This document shows positions 1-7,999 of a stretch of DNA of 64,000 nt, in pieces; position 1 is the first letter of the stretch; every line of letters starts with the position of its first letter. Source of the DNA: Hydrogenophaga taeniospiralis (GTDB lineage Bacteria > Pseudomonadota > Gammaproteobacteria > Burkholderiales > Burkholderiaceae_C); the NCBI RefSeq assembly GCF_020510445.1, contig NZ_JAHBAG010000001.1:1960501-2024500 (forward strand). The letters are read 5' to 3'. The translations under genes were made by a program, and so were the position numbers. The notes beneath the pieces were generated by a model, which did not search any database, had not been told where the DNA came from, and saw only the letters and a list, made by a program, of their open reading frames with translations.

Positions 1-563
1 GCCGCGCCCTGCAGCTCGGTCTGGGCTCGGCCGCGCTCACCAAGTTCCATTTCAAGGCGCTGCGCATGGACACCACCGCCATCGAGATCAACCCCCAAGT
101 GCTCGCCGCCTGCCGGGGCTGGTTCAAGCTGCCGGCCGACGGGCCGCGCCTGCGCGTGGTGCTGGCCGATGCGGGGCAGGAAATCCGAAACCCCGCTTAC
201 ACCGGCGCCATCGACGCGCTGCAGGTCGATCTGTACGACCACGAGGCCGCGGCCCCGGTGCTCGACAGCCCCGACTTCTACGCCGACTGCCACTCGGTGC
301 TGACCGACGAGGGCGTGATGACGGTCAACCTGTTTGGCCGCGACGCCAGCTACGAGCGCTCGCTGCAGAGCATCAGCGCCGCGTTTGGCGCGGACGCGGT
401 CTGGGCCTTCAAACCCACGCGTGAGGGCAACACCATCGTGCTGGCGCAGCGCACGGCGGACCGGCCCACGCGCATGCAGCTGCTGGCGCGCGCGGAAGAG
501 ATCCAGTCGCGCTGGGGGCTGCCCGCCGTGAAGTGGTTGCGCATTTTCAAACCGGTCGCCTGA
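1..563 (+). CDS. Spermidine synthase-like SAM-dependent methyltransferase, 3' part
   Basis: The frame is open from base 3 to the stop at 561-563, so the start lies before the window; an internal ATG at 66 is not a plausible start because homologous sequence continues upstream of it. The visible part begins with LQLGLGSAALTKF, which looks like the glycine-rich SAM or nucleoside loop, followed by AIEINPQVL (acidic residue after strand beta2) and a DALQVDLYD segment typical of the spermidine synthase fold. Many orphan homologues in beta-proteobacteria are annotated spermidine synthase without proof of polyamine activity, so the substrate is unknown. The next gene starts 13 bases downstream on the same strand. 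Confidence 0.75.
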   Translation, partial: RALQLGLGSAALTKFHFKALRMDTTAIEINPQVLAACRGWFKLPADGPRLRVVLADAGQEIRNPAYTGAIDALQVDLYDHEAAAPVLDSPDFYADCHSVLTDEGVMTVNLFGRDASYERSLQSISAAFGADAVWAFKPTREGNTIVLAQRTADRPTRMQLLARAEEIQSRWGLPAVKWLRIFKPVA

Positions 564-575
564 CCCGAACTCCGC

Positions 576-2399
576 ATGAAAACCTCCGCCAGAACCCCGC
601 TTCCCACGTCCCCGCAGGCCACCCCGGAGGCCCCGCTCGACTGGCGCCTGCTGGTGGGCTGGCTGCGCGATGACGGTGTCATCTCCGCCGACGAGGCCGC
701 GCGCACCGTGGCGCGTTGCGCCTCGGCCCACAGCGCGCAGCACCCGCTGCAGCGCCTGGCGGTGGTGGGCATGGCGCGCCAGTCCGACGGCCATGTGCTG
801 GACGTGGAGCTGCTGACCCAGTGGCTGGCCACGCGCAGCGGACTGAGCTATTTCCGCATCGACCCGCTGAAGGTGGACGTGGGCAAGGTGGCCGACGTGA
901 TGAGCGCGGCCTACGCCGAGCGCCACAAGGTGTTGCCGGTGCAGGTGGGGCTGGCCGAGGTGGTGGTGGCCACGGCCGAGCCCTTCATCCGCGACTGGGT
1001 GACCGAGGTGGAGCGCCAGACGCGCAAGAGCGTGCGCCTGGTGCTGGCCAGCCCGCTGGACATCGCGCGCTACACCGCCGAATTCTTCGCACTGGCCAAG
1101 TCGGTGCGGGCGGCCAACAAGCTGGGCGGCCAGGCCGGCTTTGGCAGCTTTGAACAGCTGGTGGAACTGGGCAAGGCCAACAAGCAGCTCGATGCCAACG
1201 ACCAGCACGTGGTGCAGGTGGTGGACTGGCTCTGGCAGTACGCGTTTGACCAGCGCGCCAGCGACATCCACCTGGAGCCGCGGCGCGAGCAGGGCGTGAT
1301 CCGTTTCCGCATCGATGGCGTGCTGCACCCGGTCTACCAGATGCCCATGGGCGTGATGAACGCCATGACCGCGCGCATCAAGCTGCTCGGGCGCATGGAT
1401 GTGGTGGAAAAGCGCCGCCCGCAGGACGGCCGCATCAAGACCGTGCGCCCCGGTGTGGGCGCGGTGCGGGGCGACGAGGTGGAAATGCGTTTGTCCACCT
1501 TGCCCACCGCGTTCGGTGAAAAAATGGTGATGCGCATCTTCGACCCCGAGGCCACGGTGAAAGACCTGAGCGCGCTGGGCTTCGCCGCGCACGACGCGCA
1601 GCGCTGGGAAACGCTCACGCACCGGCCGCACGGCATCATCCTCGTGACCGGTCCCACCGGCTCGGGCAAGACCACCACGCTCTACGCCACGCTCAAGCGC
1701 CTGGCGACCGAAGAGGTCAACGTGAGCACGGTGGAGGACCCGATCGAAATGATCGAACCCGCCTTCAACCAGGTCCAGGTGCAACCCCATCTGGACCTGG
1801 ACTTCGCCCAGGGCCTGCGCGCCCTCATGCGGCAGGACCCGGACATCATCATGGTGGGCGAGGTGCGCGACCTGCCCACGGCCGAGATGGCGGTGCAGGC
1901 CGCGCTCACCGGCCACCTGGTGTTCACCACGCTGCACACCAACGACGCGCCCTCGGCCATCATGCGGCTGATGGAACTGGGCATCCCGCCCTACCTGATC
2001 AACGCCACCGTGCTCGGCGTACTGGCGCAGCGCCTGGTGCGCACCCTGTGCCCGGCCTGCCGCACACGCGAGGACGACGCCACGGCCAAGGCCTCGCGCG
2101 AGGCCATGGAAGAGATCGTCAAGCCCTGGCAGGTCAGCGGCAAGTACCGGCCCTACCAACCCGTGGGCTGCGTGGATTGCCGCATGACCGGCTACCGCGG
2201 GCGCACCGGCCTGTACGAGCTGCTGGTGGTGACCGAGGCGTTCAAGGACAAGGTCAGCCACGAGCCGCGCATGGAGGTGCTGCAGAAGCAGGCCGTGGCC
2301 GATGGCATGCGTCCGCTGCGGCTGGCGGGCACGGTGCGCGTGGCCGAGGGGCTGACCACGCTCGACGAGGTGCTGGCCTGCACCCCCCCTTTGCACTGA
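576..2399 (+). CDS. GspE/PulE/PilB family secretion or pilus ATPase
   Basis: 607 aa. This family provides the cytoplasmic hexameric ATPase that drives pseudopilus or pilus assembly in type II secretion and type IV pili. An N-terminal MshEN/GspE-N region (about residues 60-190) precedes the ATPase core: Walker A GPTGSGKTT near residue 359, an Asp box and Walker B region around MRQDPDIIMVGEVRD, and a His box (TTLHTNDAPSA). Near the C-terminus CPAC and CVDC, about 45 residues apart, form the zinc-binding tetracysteine element seen in GspE. No SD sequence is obvious before the ATG. No other secretion or pilus gene is adjacent, so this is an orphan copy and its partner machine cannot be named from the window. 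Confidence 0.88.
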   Translation: MKTSARTPLPTSPQATPEAPLDWRLLVGWLRDDGVISADEAARTVARCASAHSAQHPLQRLAVVGMARQSDGHVLDVELLTQWLATRSGLSYFRIDPLKVDVGKVADVMSAAYAERHKVLPVQVGLAEVVVATAEPFIRDWVTEVERQTRKSVRLVLASPLDIARYTAEFFALAKSVRAANKLGGQAGFGSFEQLVELGKANKQLDANDQHVVQVVDWLWQYAFDQRASDIHLEPRREQGVIRFRIDGVLHPVYQMPMGVMNAMTARIKLLGRMDVVEKRRPQDGRIKTVRPGVGAVRGDEVEMRLSTLPTAFGEKMVMRIFDPEATVKDLSALGFAAHDAQRWETLTHRPHGIILVTGPTGSGKTTTLYATLKRLATEEVNVSTVEDPIEMIEPAFNQVQVQPHLDLDFAQGLRALMRQDPDIIMVGEVRDLPTAEMAVQAALTGHLVFTTLHTNDAPSAIMRLMELGIPPYLINATVLGVLAQRLVRTLCPACRTREDDATAKASREAMEEIVKPWQVSGKYRPYQPVGCVDCRMTGYRGRTGLYELLVVTEAFKDKVSHEPRMEVLQKQAVADGMRPLRLAGTVRVAEGLTTLDEVLACTPPLH

Positions 2400-2405
2400 C
2401 CACGA

Positions 2406-2446
2406 CCGTGGCGCGGGCCCGCCGCGCCACGGGTTGGGTGTTTTTT
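2406..2446 (+). terminator. Probable terminator after the GspE-like gene
   Basis: A perfect 11-bp stem (arms 2406-2416 and 2422-2432, CCGTGGCGCGG against its complement, 5-base loop) starts 7 bases after the stop codon. The run of six T is not adjacent but lies at 2441-2446, so termination efficiency is uncertain. Confidence 0.5.
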
Positions 2447-2463
2447 CAGCAAAGGCTTATATT
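2434..2463 (+). promoter_or_regulatory. Candidate sigma70 promoter of the Crp/Fnr gene
   Basis: TTGGGT at 2434-2439 and TATATT at 2458-2463 are separated by 18 bases. The -10 hexamer ends 8 bases before the GTG at 2472, so the transcript may have almost no leader. The -35 match is weak. Confidence 0.35.
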
Positions 2464-2471
2464 GCGGGTCT

Positions 2472-3209
2472 GTGACAGATATGGTCTCCCCCGTCCCCAT
2501 GATCCCCATCAAAACCGAATCGGCCTGGCGCGGCACGGCCGACTGCCGCAGCTGCGGCATCCGCGACATGGTGCTGTTCGCCGATCTGCATGAGGACGAT
2601 TTCAAGCTCATCCACGCGCCCATCGACGATCTGGAGTTGAACGCGGGCCAGCCGCTGGTGCGCATGGGCGAAACGGCCACCTCGCTCTACACCCTGCGCG
2701 CCGGCCTCATCAAGCTGGTGCGCAACACGGTGGATGGCCGCCAGCGCATCGTGCGCGTGCTGCGCGCGGGAGACGTGGTGGGGCTGGAAGCGCTCATGGG
2801 GCCGACCTACGACTCCGACGCCATCGCGCTGACCAGCATCAAGGTCTGCCGCCTGCCGCTGCAGGTGATCCAGCGCCTGAACCGCGAAACACCGCGGCTG
2901 CACCAGCGCCTGCTGGAGAAATGGCACCGCAGCCTCAAGGAGGCCGACGACTGGCTGGCCGAGCTCAATTTCGGCAATGCGCGCCAGCGCGTCGCCGGCC
3001 TGATCCTGAAGATGCGTTCCGACCACGACGCGGCCCTGGCCACCCTGTTCTCGCGCGAAGACATGGGCGCCATGCTCGACCTGAAACTGGAGACCGTGAG
3101 CCGCACGCTCAGCGCATTCATGCGCGAGGGTCTGGTCGAGGCGCTGGACAAACAGGGCCGTGTCTACCGCGTGCTGGACGCGCAGCGGCTGGCCAATCCG
3201 AAGGGCTGA
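2472..3209 (+). CDS. Crp/Fnr family transcriptional regulator
   Basis: 245 aa from the GTG at 2472; ATG codons at 2481 and 2499 are alternative starts and none has a convincing SD. The N-terminal half is a cyclic-nucleotide-binding-type jelly roll (residues about 30-150, with RMGETATSLYTLRAGLIK), followed by the long dimerisation helix and a C-terminal winged helix with the recognition segment DLKLETVSRTLSAF (about residues 200-215). Only two N-terminal cysteines are visible (CRSC), fewer than the four ligands of classical oxygen-sensing FNR, so a 4Fe-4S sensor is not supported. The ligand and regulon are unknown. A hairpin and candidate promoter separate it from the upstream ATPase gene, so it is probably transcribed on its own. 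Confidence 0.85.
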   Translation: MTDMVSPVPMIPIKTESAWRGTADCRSCGIRDMVLFADLHEDDFKLIHAPIDDLELNAGQPLVRMGETATSLYTLRAGLIKLVRNTVDGRQRIVRVLRAGDVVGLEALMGPTYDSDAIALTSIKVCRLPLQVIQRLNRETPRLHQRLLEKWHRSLKEADDWLAELNFGNARQRVAGLILKMRSDHDAALATLFSREDMGAMLDLKLETVSRTLSAFMREGLVEALDKQGRVYRVLDAQRLANPKG

Positions 3210-3277
3210 GCGGCTGAGCGTTCCCATGGCGCCTGGGGGCATGGCACCGGCCCGCCACCCGGCGCGGGCCGTCTGCC

Positions 3278-3283
3278 GATAAT
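3278..3283 (+). promoter_or_regulatory. -10 element of a possibly leaderless EamA gene
   Basis: GATAAT lies 7 bases before the ATG at 3291, inside the short palindrome CCGATAATCGG. There is no SD sequence between it and the start codon, so transcription would begin at or next to the A of the ATG. Confidence 0.4.
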
Positions 3284-3290
3284 CGGACCG

Positions 3291-4211
3291 ATGTCCGTTG
3301 CCACCGCCCGACCCCACCCCCACCTCGCCACCGGCCTGCTGCTCGCCAGCGCCGGCTCCATCGCCTTCAGCGGCAAGGCCATCATCGTCAAACTGGCCTA
3401 CCGACACGGCGTGGACGCGGTCACGCTCATCATGTACCGCATGTTGTTCGCGCTGCCGCTGTTCCTGGCGCTGGCCTGGTGGGCCAGCCGGGGCAAGGCG
3501 GCGCTCACCGGCAAGGATTGGCTCGGCATTGTCGGCCTGGGGTTCACCGGCTACTACCTCGCGAGCTTTCTCGACTTCTGGGGTTTGCAATACGTCAGCG
3601 CCAGCCTGGAGCGGCTGATCCTCTACCTCAACCCCACGCTGGTGCTGGTGCTCGGCTGGTTGATCTACCAGCGCCGCATCAGCGGCCTGCAGGCGCTGGC
3701 CATGGCGGTGAGCTACGCCGGCGTGTTGCTGGTGTTCGGCCACGAGGCCGGTTTCCAGGGGCCGAACGCGGTGCTCGGCGCGCTGCTGGTGTTCGGCAGC
3801 GCCATCAGCTACGCGATCTACCTGGTCTACAGCGGCGAGCTGGTCAAGCGCCTGGGCTCGTTGCGCCTGGTGGGCCTGGCCACCAGCGTGGCCTGCGGCC
3901 TGTGCTTGCTGCAGTTCGTGGTTCTGCGCCCCCTGAGTGCGGCCGAGGTGGCGCCCGAGGTGATCTGGCTCTCGCTGCTCAACGCCACCTTGTGCACGTT
4001 TGCGCCGGTGCTGATGGTGATGATGGCGATCGAGCGCATCGGCGCGGGGCTGGCGGCGCAGACCGGCATGATCGGCCCCATGTCCACCATCGCCATGGGC
4101 GTGCTGATCCTGGGCGAGCCGTTCAATGGCTGGATCGTGGTGGGCACGGTGCTGGTGCTCTCGGGCGTGTTCCTGGTGACGCGCTTTGGTAAGCCCGCGG
4201 CGGGCCAGTGA
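3291..4211 (+). CDS. EamA/DMT-superfamily membrane transporter
   Basis: 306 aa, almost entirely hydrophobic, with about ten predicted transmembrane segments arranged as two EamA repeats (roughly residues 10-145 and 155-295). The second repeat contains the family-typical segment TGMIGPMSTIAMGVLILGEP. Such proteins sit in the inner membrane and usually export or exchange small metabolites; the substrate cannot be told from sequence. The start is the ATG at 3291, which has no SD but a GATAAT hexamer 7 bases upstream. The SDR gene follows after 24 bases and has its own strong SD, so the two may be co-transcribed. Confidence 0.85.
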   Translation: MSVATARPHPHLATGLLLASAGSIAFSGKAIIVKLAYRHGVDAVTLIMYRMLFALPLFLALAWWASRGKAALTGKDWLGIVGLGFTGYYLASFLDFWGLQYVSASLERLILYLNPTLVLVLGWLIYQRRISGLQALAMAVSYAGVLLVFGHEAGFQGPNAVLGALLVFGSAISYAIYLVYSGELVKRLGSLRLVGLATSVACGLCLLQFVVLRPLSAAEVAPEVIWLSLLNATLCTFAPVLMVMMAIERIGAGLAAQTGMIGPMSTIAMGVLILGEPFNGWIVVGTVLVLSGVFLVTRFGKPAAGQ

Positions 4212-4235
4212 TTTTTTTGACAAGGAGACACGGAC

Positions 4236-5033
4236 ATGGATCTGGGCATCAACGGCAAATGGGCGCTGGTGTGCGGCGCGAGCAAAGGTCTGGGCCTGGG
4301 CTGCGCGCAGGCGCTGGCGGGCGAGGGCGTGAACGTGGTGATGGTGGCGCGCGGTCGTGAAGCGCTGGAGGCCTCGGCCGCGGGCATCCGCGCCGCGTCG
4401 CCCGGCGTGCAGGTGATCGCGGTGGCGGCCGACATCACCACGCCCGAAGGCCGCACCGCCGCTTTCGCCGCGGCCGGCGGGCCCGGCACGGCGTTCGACA
4501 TCGTGGTCACCAACGCGGGAGGCCCGCCGCCCGGCGACTTCCGCCAATGGGACCGTGAAGCGTGGCTGAAGGCGGTGGACGCCAACATGCTCACGCCCAT
4601 CGAGCTCATCAAGGCCACGGTGGACGGCATGGCGGCGCGCGGCTTCGGCCGCATCGTCAACATCACCAGCAGCGCGGTGAAGGCGCCCATCGACATCCTG
4701 GGTCTTTCCAACGGCGCGCGCAGCGGATTGACGGGCTTCGTGGCCGGTGTGGCGCGCAGCGGCATCGCGGCGCAGGGCGTGACCATCAACAACCTGCTGC
4801 CCGGCAAGTTCGACACCGACCGCATCGCCGCCACGCTCCAGGGCGCGTCGGCAAAGACCGGCAAGCCGGTGGAAGAACTGCGCCGTCAGCAGCAGGCGCA
4901 GATCCCCGCAGGCCGCTACGGCCACCCGCAGGAGTTCGGCGCCATCTGCGCCTTCCTCTGCAGCCAGCAAGCGGCGTACATGACGGGCCAGAACGTGCTG
5001 GCCGACGGCGGGGCGTATCCGGGGACGTATTGA
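4236..5033 (+). CDS. SDR-family oxidoreductase with degenerate active site
   Basis: 265 aa, SD AAGGAGA before the ATG. The nucleotide-binding loop GASKGLG (residues 14-20), D66 and the NAGG motif (93-96) are intact. The active-site serines are present (S145/S146), but where classical SDRs have YxxxK this protein has S158-N-G-A-R162, so the catalytic Tyr and Lys are replaced. This matches a known subgroup of 3-oxoacyl-ACP-reductase-like SDRs that lack the normal tetrad. The C-terminus retains TGQNVLADGG. It may bind a nucleotide and use a different proton donor, or be non-catalytic. It follows the EamA gene and is convergent with the LysR gene, whose stop is 15 bases away. Confidence 0.85.
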   Translation: MDLGINGKWALVCGASKGLGLGCAQALAGEGVNVVMVARGREALEASAAGIRAASPGVQVIAVAADITTPEGRTAAFAAAGGPGTAFDIVVTNAGGPPPGDFRQWDREAWLKAVDANMLTPIELIKATVDGMAARGFGRIVNITSSAVKAPIDILGLSNGARSGLTGFVAGVARSGIAAQGVTINNLLPGKFDTDRIAATLQGASAKTGKPVEELRRQQQAQIPAGRYGHPQEFGAICAFLCSQQAAYMTGQNVLADGGAYPGTY

Positions 5034-5047
5034 CCGGACGCGGTTGA

Positions 5048-5986
5048 TCAACCAGCCGGTTTGCGGCGGGTGGTGGTGCGCTGGGTTTTCGTCTTGACCT
5101 GCAGTTCCGCGCAGAGCGCGTAGAACTGCTGCGCCGCAGGGGAAAGCACCGTTGATCGGCGCCTGATCAGCCCCATTTTCCGTTTGATCACCGGGTCAAT
5201 CAGCGGCACGCTCATCAGCAGCGGGTGGTCGGATCCGGGCATCGCCATGGAGGGCACCACCGCCACGCCCAGGCCCGCTTCGACCAAGCCGATCATGGTC
5301 GTGCCATGCTGGGTCTCGTACATGCTCTGGGGTTGACCTGGCAGGCCGGCCAGTGCTTGGTCGATCAGCAGCCGGTTGCCCGAGGTCTTGCCGGCCGAGA
5401 TGTAGTCGTATTGCGCCAGTTCCGTCCAGCGCACCTGCTTCTTTTTCGCCAGTGGGTGATCGCGCCGGCAGGCTGCAACGAATTGCTCTTCCAGCAAAGG
5501 CTCGAACTCCACGTCGGCTTCCTGTGATCCGATGAAGTTCAGGCCGAAGTCCACCTCGCCACGCGCCACGGCCAGCAGCACGTCGTTGGCGCTGCCATCG
5601 ATGATCTTCACCCGAATCTTGGGATAGCGTTCGTGGTAGACCGCAATCACGCGCGACAGGAAGTAGTTGACGGCCGAGGGCACCGACGCGATCGTGACCT
5701 CGCCCATTCGGGTGGCCGCCACGCCGCGAATGCCCAGCAGCGTGGTGTCCAACGCGTCCAGGATATGCCGCAACTGGCGATCGAAGTCCCGGCCTACCGC
5801 GGTCAGGCTGACGCGTCGCGTGGTGCGTTCCAGCAAGCGCGTGCCCAACGCGCTTTCCAGCTTGTCGATGCGCCGGCTGAATGCCGGCTGCGAGATGTGG
5901 ACCGACTCCGCCGCCTTGCGAAAACTGCCCAGCTCCGCCACGGCCCGAAAGGCCAGCAGGTCGTTGAGATCGAAGTTGATGGCCAT
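5048..5986 (-). CDS. LysR-type transcriptional regulator of the tricarboxylate/itaconate cluster
   Basis: 312 aa using the ATG at 5986 (MAINFDLNDLLAF), preferred to an in-frame codon 39 bases upstream because LysR proteins normally begin a few residues before the first helix. The winged HTH occupies residues 5-65 (AFRAVAELGSFRKAAESV, then ISQPAFSRRIDKLE), and the remainder is the two-lobed effector-binding domain. LysR regulators usually control the divergently transcribed operon and sense a pathway metabolite. Here the divergent neighbour is a Bug receptor gene heading a CoA-ester catabolic cluster. The 164-base intergenic region contains a perfect T-N11-A dyad. Role as activator of the cluster is inferred from this layout. 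Confidence 0.88.
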   Translation of the reverse strand: MAINFDLNDLLAFRAVAELGSFRKAAESVHISQPAFSRRIDKLESALGTRLLERTTRRVSLTAVGRDFDRQLRHILDALDTTLLGIRGVAATRMGEVTIASVPSAVNYFLSRVIAVYHERYPKIRVKIIDGSANDVLLAVARGEVDFGLNFIGSQEADVEFEPLLEEQFVAACRRDHPLAKKKQVRWTELAQYDYISAGKTSGNRLLIDQALAGLPGQPQSMYETQHGTTMIGLVEAGLGVAVVPSMAMPGSDHPLLMSVPLIDPVIKRKMGLIRRRSTVLSPAAQQFYALCAELQVKTKTQRTTTRRKPAG

Positions 5987-6002
5987 GAAAACCCCCGAAT
6001 CT

Positions 6003-6049
6003 GATTGATGTGAATTGTGGATCAATCCATCTCAAATATGCAATTCACA
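6003..6049. promoter_or_regulatory. LysR operator: nested dyads in the divergent intergenic region
   Basis: GATTGAT (6003-6009) and ATCAATC (6021-6027) form a perfect 7-bp dyad around 11 bases, exactly the T-N11-A layout bound by LysR-type regulators. A second perfect 9-bp dyad, TGTGAATTG (6009-6017) and CAATTCACA (6041-6049), overlaps it. The elements begin 17 bases upstream of the LysR start codon and end about 100 bases before the Bug gene, which suits autorepression plus activation of the operon. Confidence 0.6.
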
Positions 6050-6150
6050 GCAGCATCGACTCGGAACATCATTCGCTTGCGGTTGTGGATGGGGCCCCTC
6101 AAGGCCTTCTGCACCGGTTCACCGACACCGACCCGTACAGGAGACAAGAC

Positions 6151-7110
6151 ATGAACAAGCTGCTCGCCACCATGATCGTGGGCACGGCCATCACCCTCAC
6201 GCCGCTGGCCATGGCATTCCCCACCAAGACCATCACCATCGTGGTGCCGACAGCAGCCGGTGGCGGCAACGACCTGATGGCGCGCACCATTGCCCAGAAA
6301 CTGGGGCCCATGCTCGGGCAGAGCATCGTGGTGGAGAACCGGGCAGGCGCCAACGGCTCCATTGCCAGCGAGTTTGTGGCGCGCGCTGCGCCCGATGGTC
6401 ACACGCTCATGCTGGGCTACATCGCGACCCACGCCATGAACCCGGCCTTGCAGAAGCTGCGCTACGACCCTGTCACCGATTTCGAGCCGGTGGGCCTGGT
6501 GGGCTACTCGGCCACGCTGATGGTGGCAAATGCCAACACGCCCGTGAAGGACGTCAAGGACCTGGTGGCCCAGCTCAAGGCGAAACCCGACAAGTACACC
6601 TATGCCACGGCAGGCAATGGCACAGCGCCTCACTTCGCCGGCGAGCTGTTCAAGCTGAATGCGGGCGTCGTGATGCTGGGCGTGCCGTACAAGGGCGCAG
6701 CCCCGGCTGTGAACGACACCATCGGCGGTCAGACCCAGTTCATGTTTCCCAGTCTGTTCACGGCGCTGCCGCACGTGAAGGGCGGCAAGCTCAAGGCGCT
6801 GGCCGTGGCCGGACCGAAGCGCTCGGCCTTGCTCCCCGATGTGCCGACCCTGAAGGAGGCCGGTGTGGAGGGGGTGGAGGTTCAGCAGTGGTACGCCCTG
6901 TTTGCGCCCGGCAAGACGCCCAAGGCGGTGGTGGACCAAATCAACAAGGCTTTGAACCAGGTGCTGAGCGACAAGGAAGTCGTCAAGCGAATGGAAGATC
7001 ACGGCGCCGATGTCGAGACCAGCACGCCTGAGCAACTGGGTGCCATGGTCAAGACCGAACTGGTCAAGTGGAAAGACGTGGTGACGAAAGCCAAGCTCAC
7101 TGCGGAATGA
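6151..7110 (+). CDS. Bug-family (TTT) periplasmic substrate-binding receptor
   Basis: 319 aa from the ATG at 6151, which has AGGAGA six bases upstream; an open frame reaches further upstream but lacks a signal sequence. Residues 1-21 are a Sec signal peptide (MNKLLATMIVGTAITLTPLA, cleavage after AMA). The mature part carries the Bug hallmarks VVPTAAGGGNDLMAR and VVENRAGANGSIASEFVA, and ends with the usual PEQLGAMVKTEL helix. Bug receptors bind carboxylates such as citrate-like acids in the periplasm and feed TctAB-type transporters, though no tctA or tctB is in the window. It heads the putative aconitate/itaconate operon and is a paralogue of the domain fused to PrpF at 12905-13801. Confidence 0.9.
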   Translation: MNKLLATMIVGTAITLTPLAMAFPTKTITIVVPTAAGGGNDLMARTIAQKLGPMLGQSIVVENRAGANGSIASEFVARAAPDGHTLMLGYIATHAMNPALQKLRYDPVTDFEPVGLVGYSATLMVANANTPVKDVKDLVAQLKAKPDKYTYATAGNGTAPHFAGELFKLNAGVVMLGVPYKGAAPAVNDTIGGQTQFMFPSLFTALPHVKGGKLKALAVAGPKRSALLPDVPTLKEAGVEGVEVQQWYALFAPGKTPKAVVDQINKALNQVLSDKEVVKRMEDHGADVETSTPEQLGAMVKTELVKWKDVVTKAKLTAE

Positions 7111-7140
7111 TTCAGCGCCAGCGTGGAAGAGCCCCTAACC

Positions 7141-7989
7141 ATGGAAAACCTCTCGGACTGGATCGGTCGCCAGGAATCGGTGCGCGACACCATCGGTGCC
7201 ACACCGGTGAAGGCGCTGAACGCCACCCTCGACCACCCCGCCATGGCGGTGGTGCCTGGCACACCGCTGCCCCCGCTGTGGCATTGGCTGTATTTCCTGC
7301 CGCTGCACCGGCAGAGCGAGATCGGTGCCGACGGTCACGCCAGGCGAGGCGGCTTCCTGCCCCCGGTGCCGCTGCCGCGGCGCATGTGGGCCGGCAGCCA
7401 GTTCGAGTTCCGTTCCCCGGTCCGTGTGGGCGACGACGTGGAGCGCACCTCGACCATCGCCAACGTCACCCAGAAGGAGGGACGGACGGGAACGCTGGTG
7501 TTTGTGAAGGTGCGCCACGAGCTGCGATGCAACGGAGTGCCTGATCCGGCCATCGTCGAGTTCCACGACATCGTCTACCGGGAGGCCAAACAGGCGACCG
7601 ATGTGGAGCCCCCTCCGGTGGCCGCGCCCACTGGGGCCCCCTGGCAGCTGGAGATCGTTCCGGACGACGTGCTGCTGTTCCGCTACAGCGCGCTCACCTT
7701 CAACGGCCACCGCATTCATTACGACCGCAAGTACGTGACCGAGGTCGAAGGCTACCCCGGCCTGATCGTGCATGGCCCGCTGATCGCCACGCTGCTGATG
7801 GACCAGATCCGCCGCCACCTGCCGAGTGCCGATGTGGCGAGCTTCAGCTTCAAGGCGGTGCGGCCCACGTTCGACCTGCACCCGTTCCGTGTCAATGGAG
7901 CTCCGCAGGCCGATGGCAAGACGGTGAAGCTCTGGGCGCAGGACCACGAGGGCTGGCTGACCATGGACGCCGTGGCCACGTTGCGCTGA
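7141..7989 (+). CDS. MaoC/FAS1-type hot-dog CoA hydratase, likely itaconyl-CoA or mesaconyl-CoA hydratase
   Basis: 282 aa from the ATG at 7141; a GTG at 7123 is a less likely start. The protein has a double hot-dog layout: a FAS1-like dehydratase N-terminal part (about residues 1-140, with the GSQFEFRSPVRVGD strand) and a C-terminal hot dog with FRYSALTFNGHRIHYD and VEGYPGLIVHGPL, the region holding the hydratase active site. Family relatives hydrate mesaconyl-C4-CoA or itaconyl-CoA to citramalyl-CoA. Its position between a dicarboxylate/tricarboxylate receptor and the CoA-transferase and CitE-like lyase genes supports the itaconyl-CoA hydratase reading; the exact isomer is inference. Confidence 0.8.
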   Translation: MENLSDWIGRQESVRDTIGATPVKALNATLDHPAMAVVPGTPLPPLWHWLYFLPLHRQSEIGADGHARRGGFLPPVPLPRRMWAGSQFEFRSPVRVGDDVERTSTIANVTQKEGRTGTLVFVKVRHELRCNGVPDPAIVEFHDIVYREAKQATDVEPPPVAAPTGAPWQLEIVPDDVLLFRYSALTFNGHRIHYDRKYVTEVEGYPGLIVHGPLIATLLMDQIRRHLPSADVASFSFKAVRPTFDLHPFRVNGAPQADGKTVKLWAQDHEGWLTMDAVATLR

Positions 7990-7999
7990 AGGACACCCC

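Noticed and set aside
2457..5051. 864-codon minus-strand frame opposite the Crp/Fnr, EamA and SDR genes
   Set aside because: The three plus-strand genes have family motifs and, for the SDR, an SD. The antisense frame is low-complexity, rich in His, Ala, Arg and Gln.
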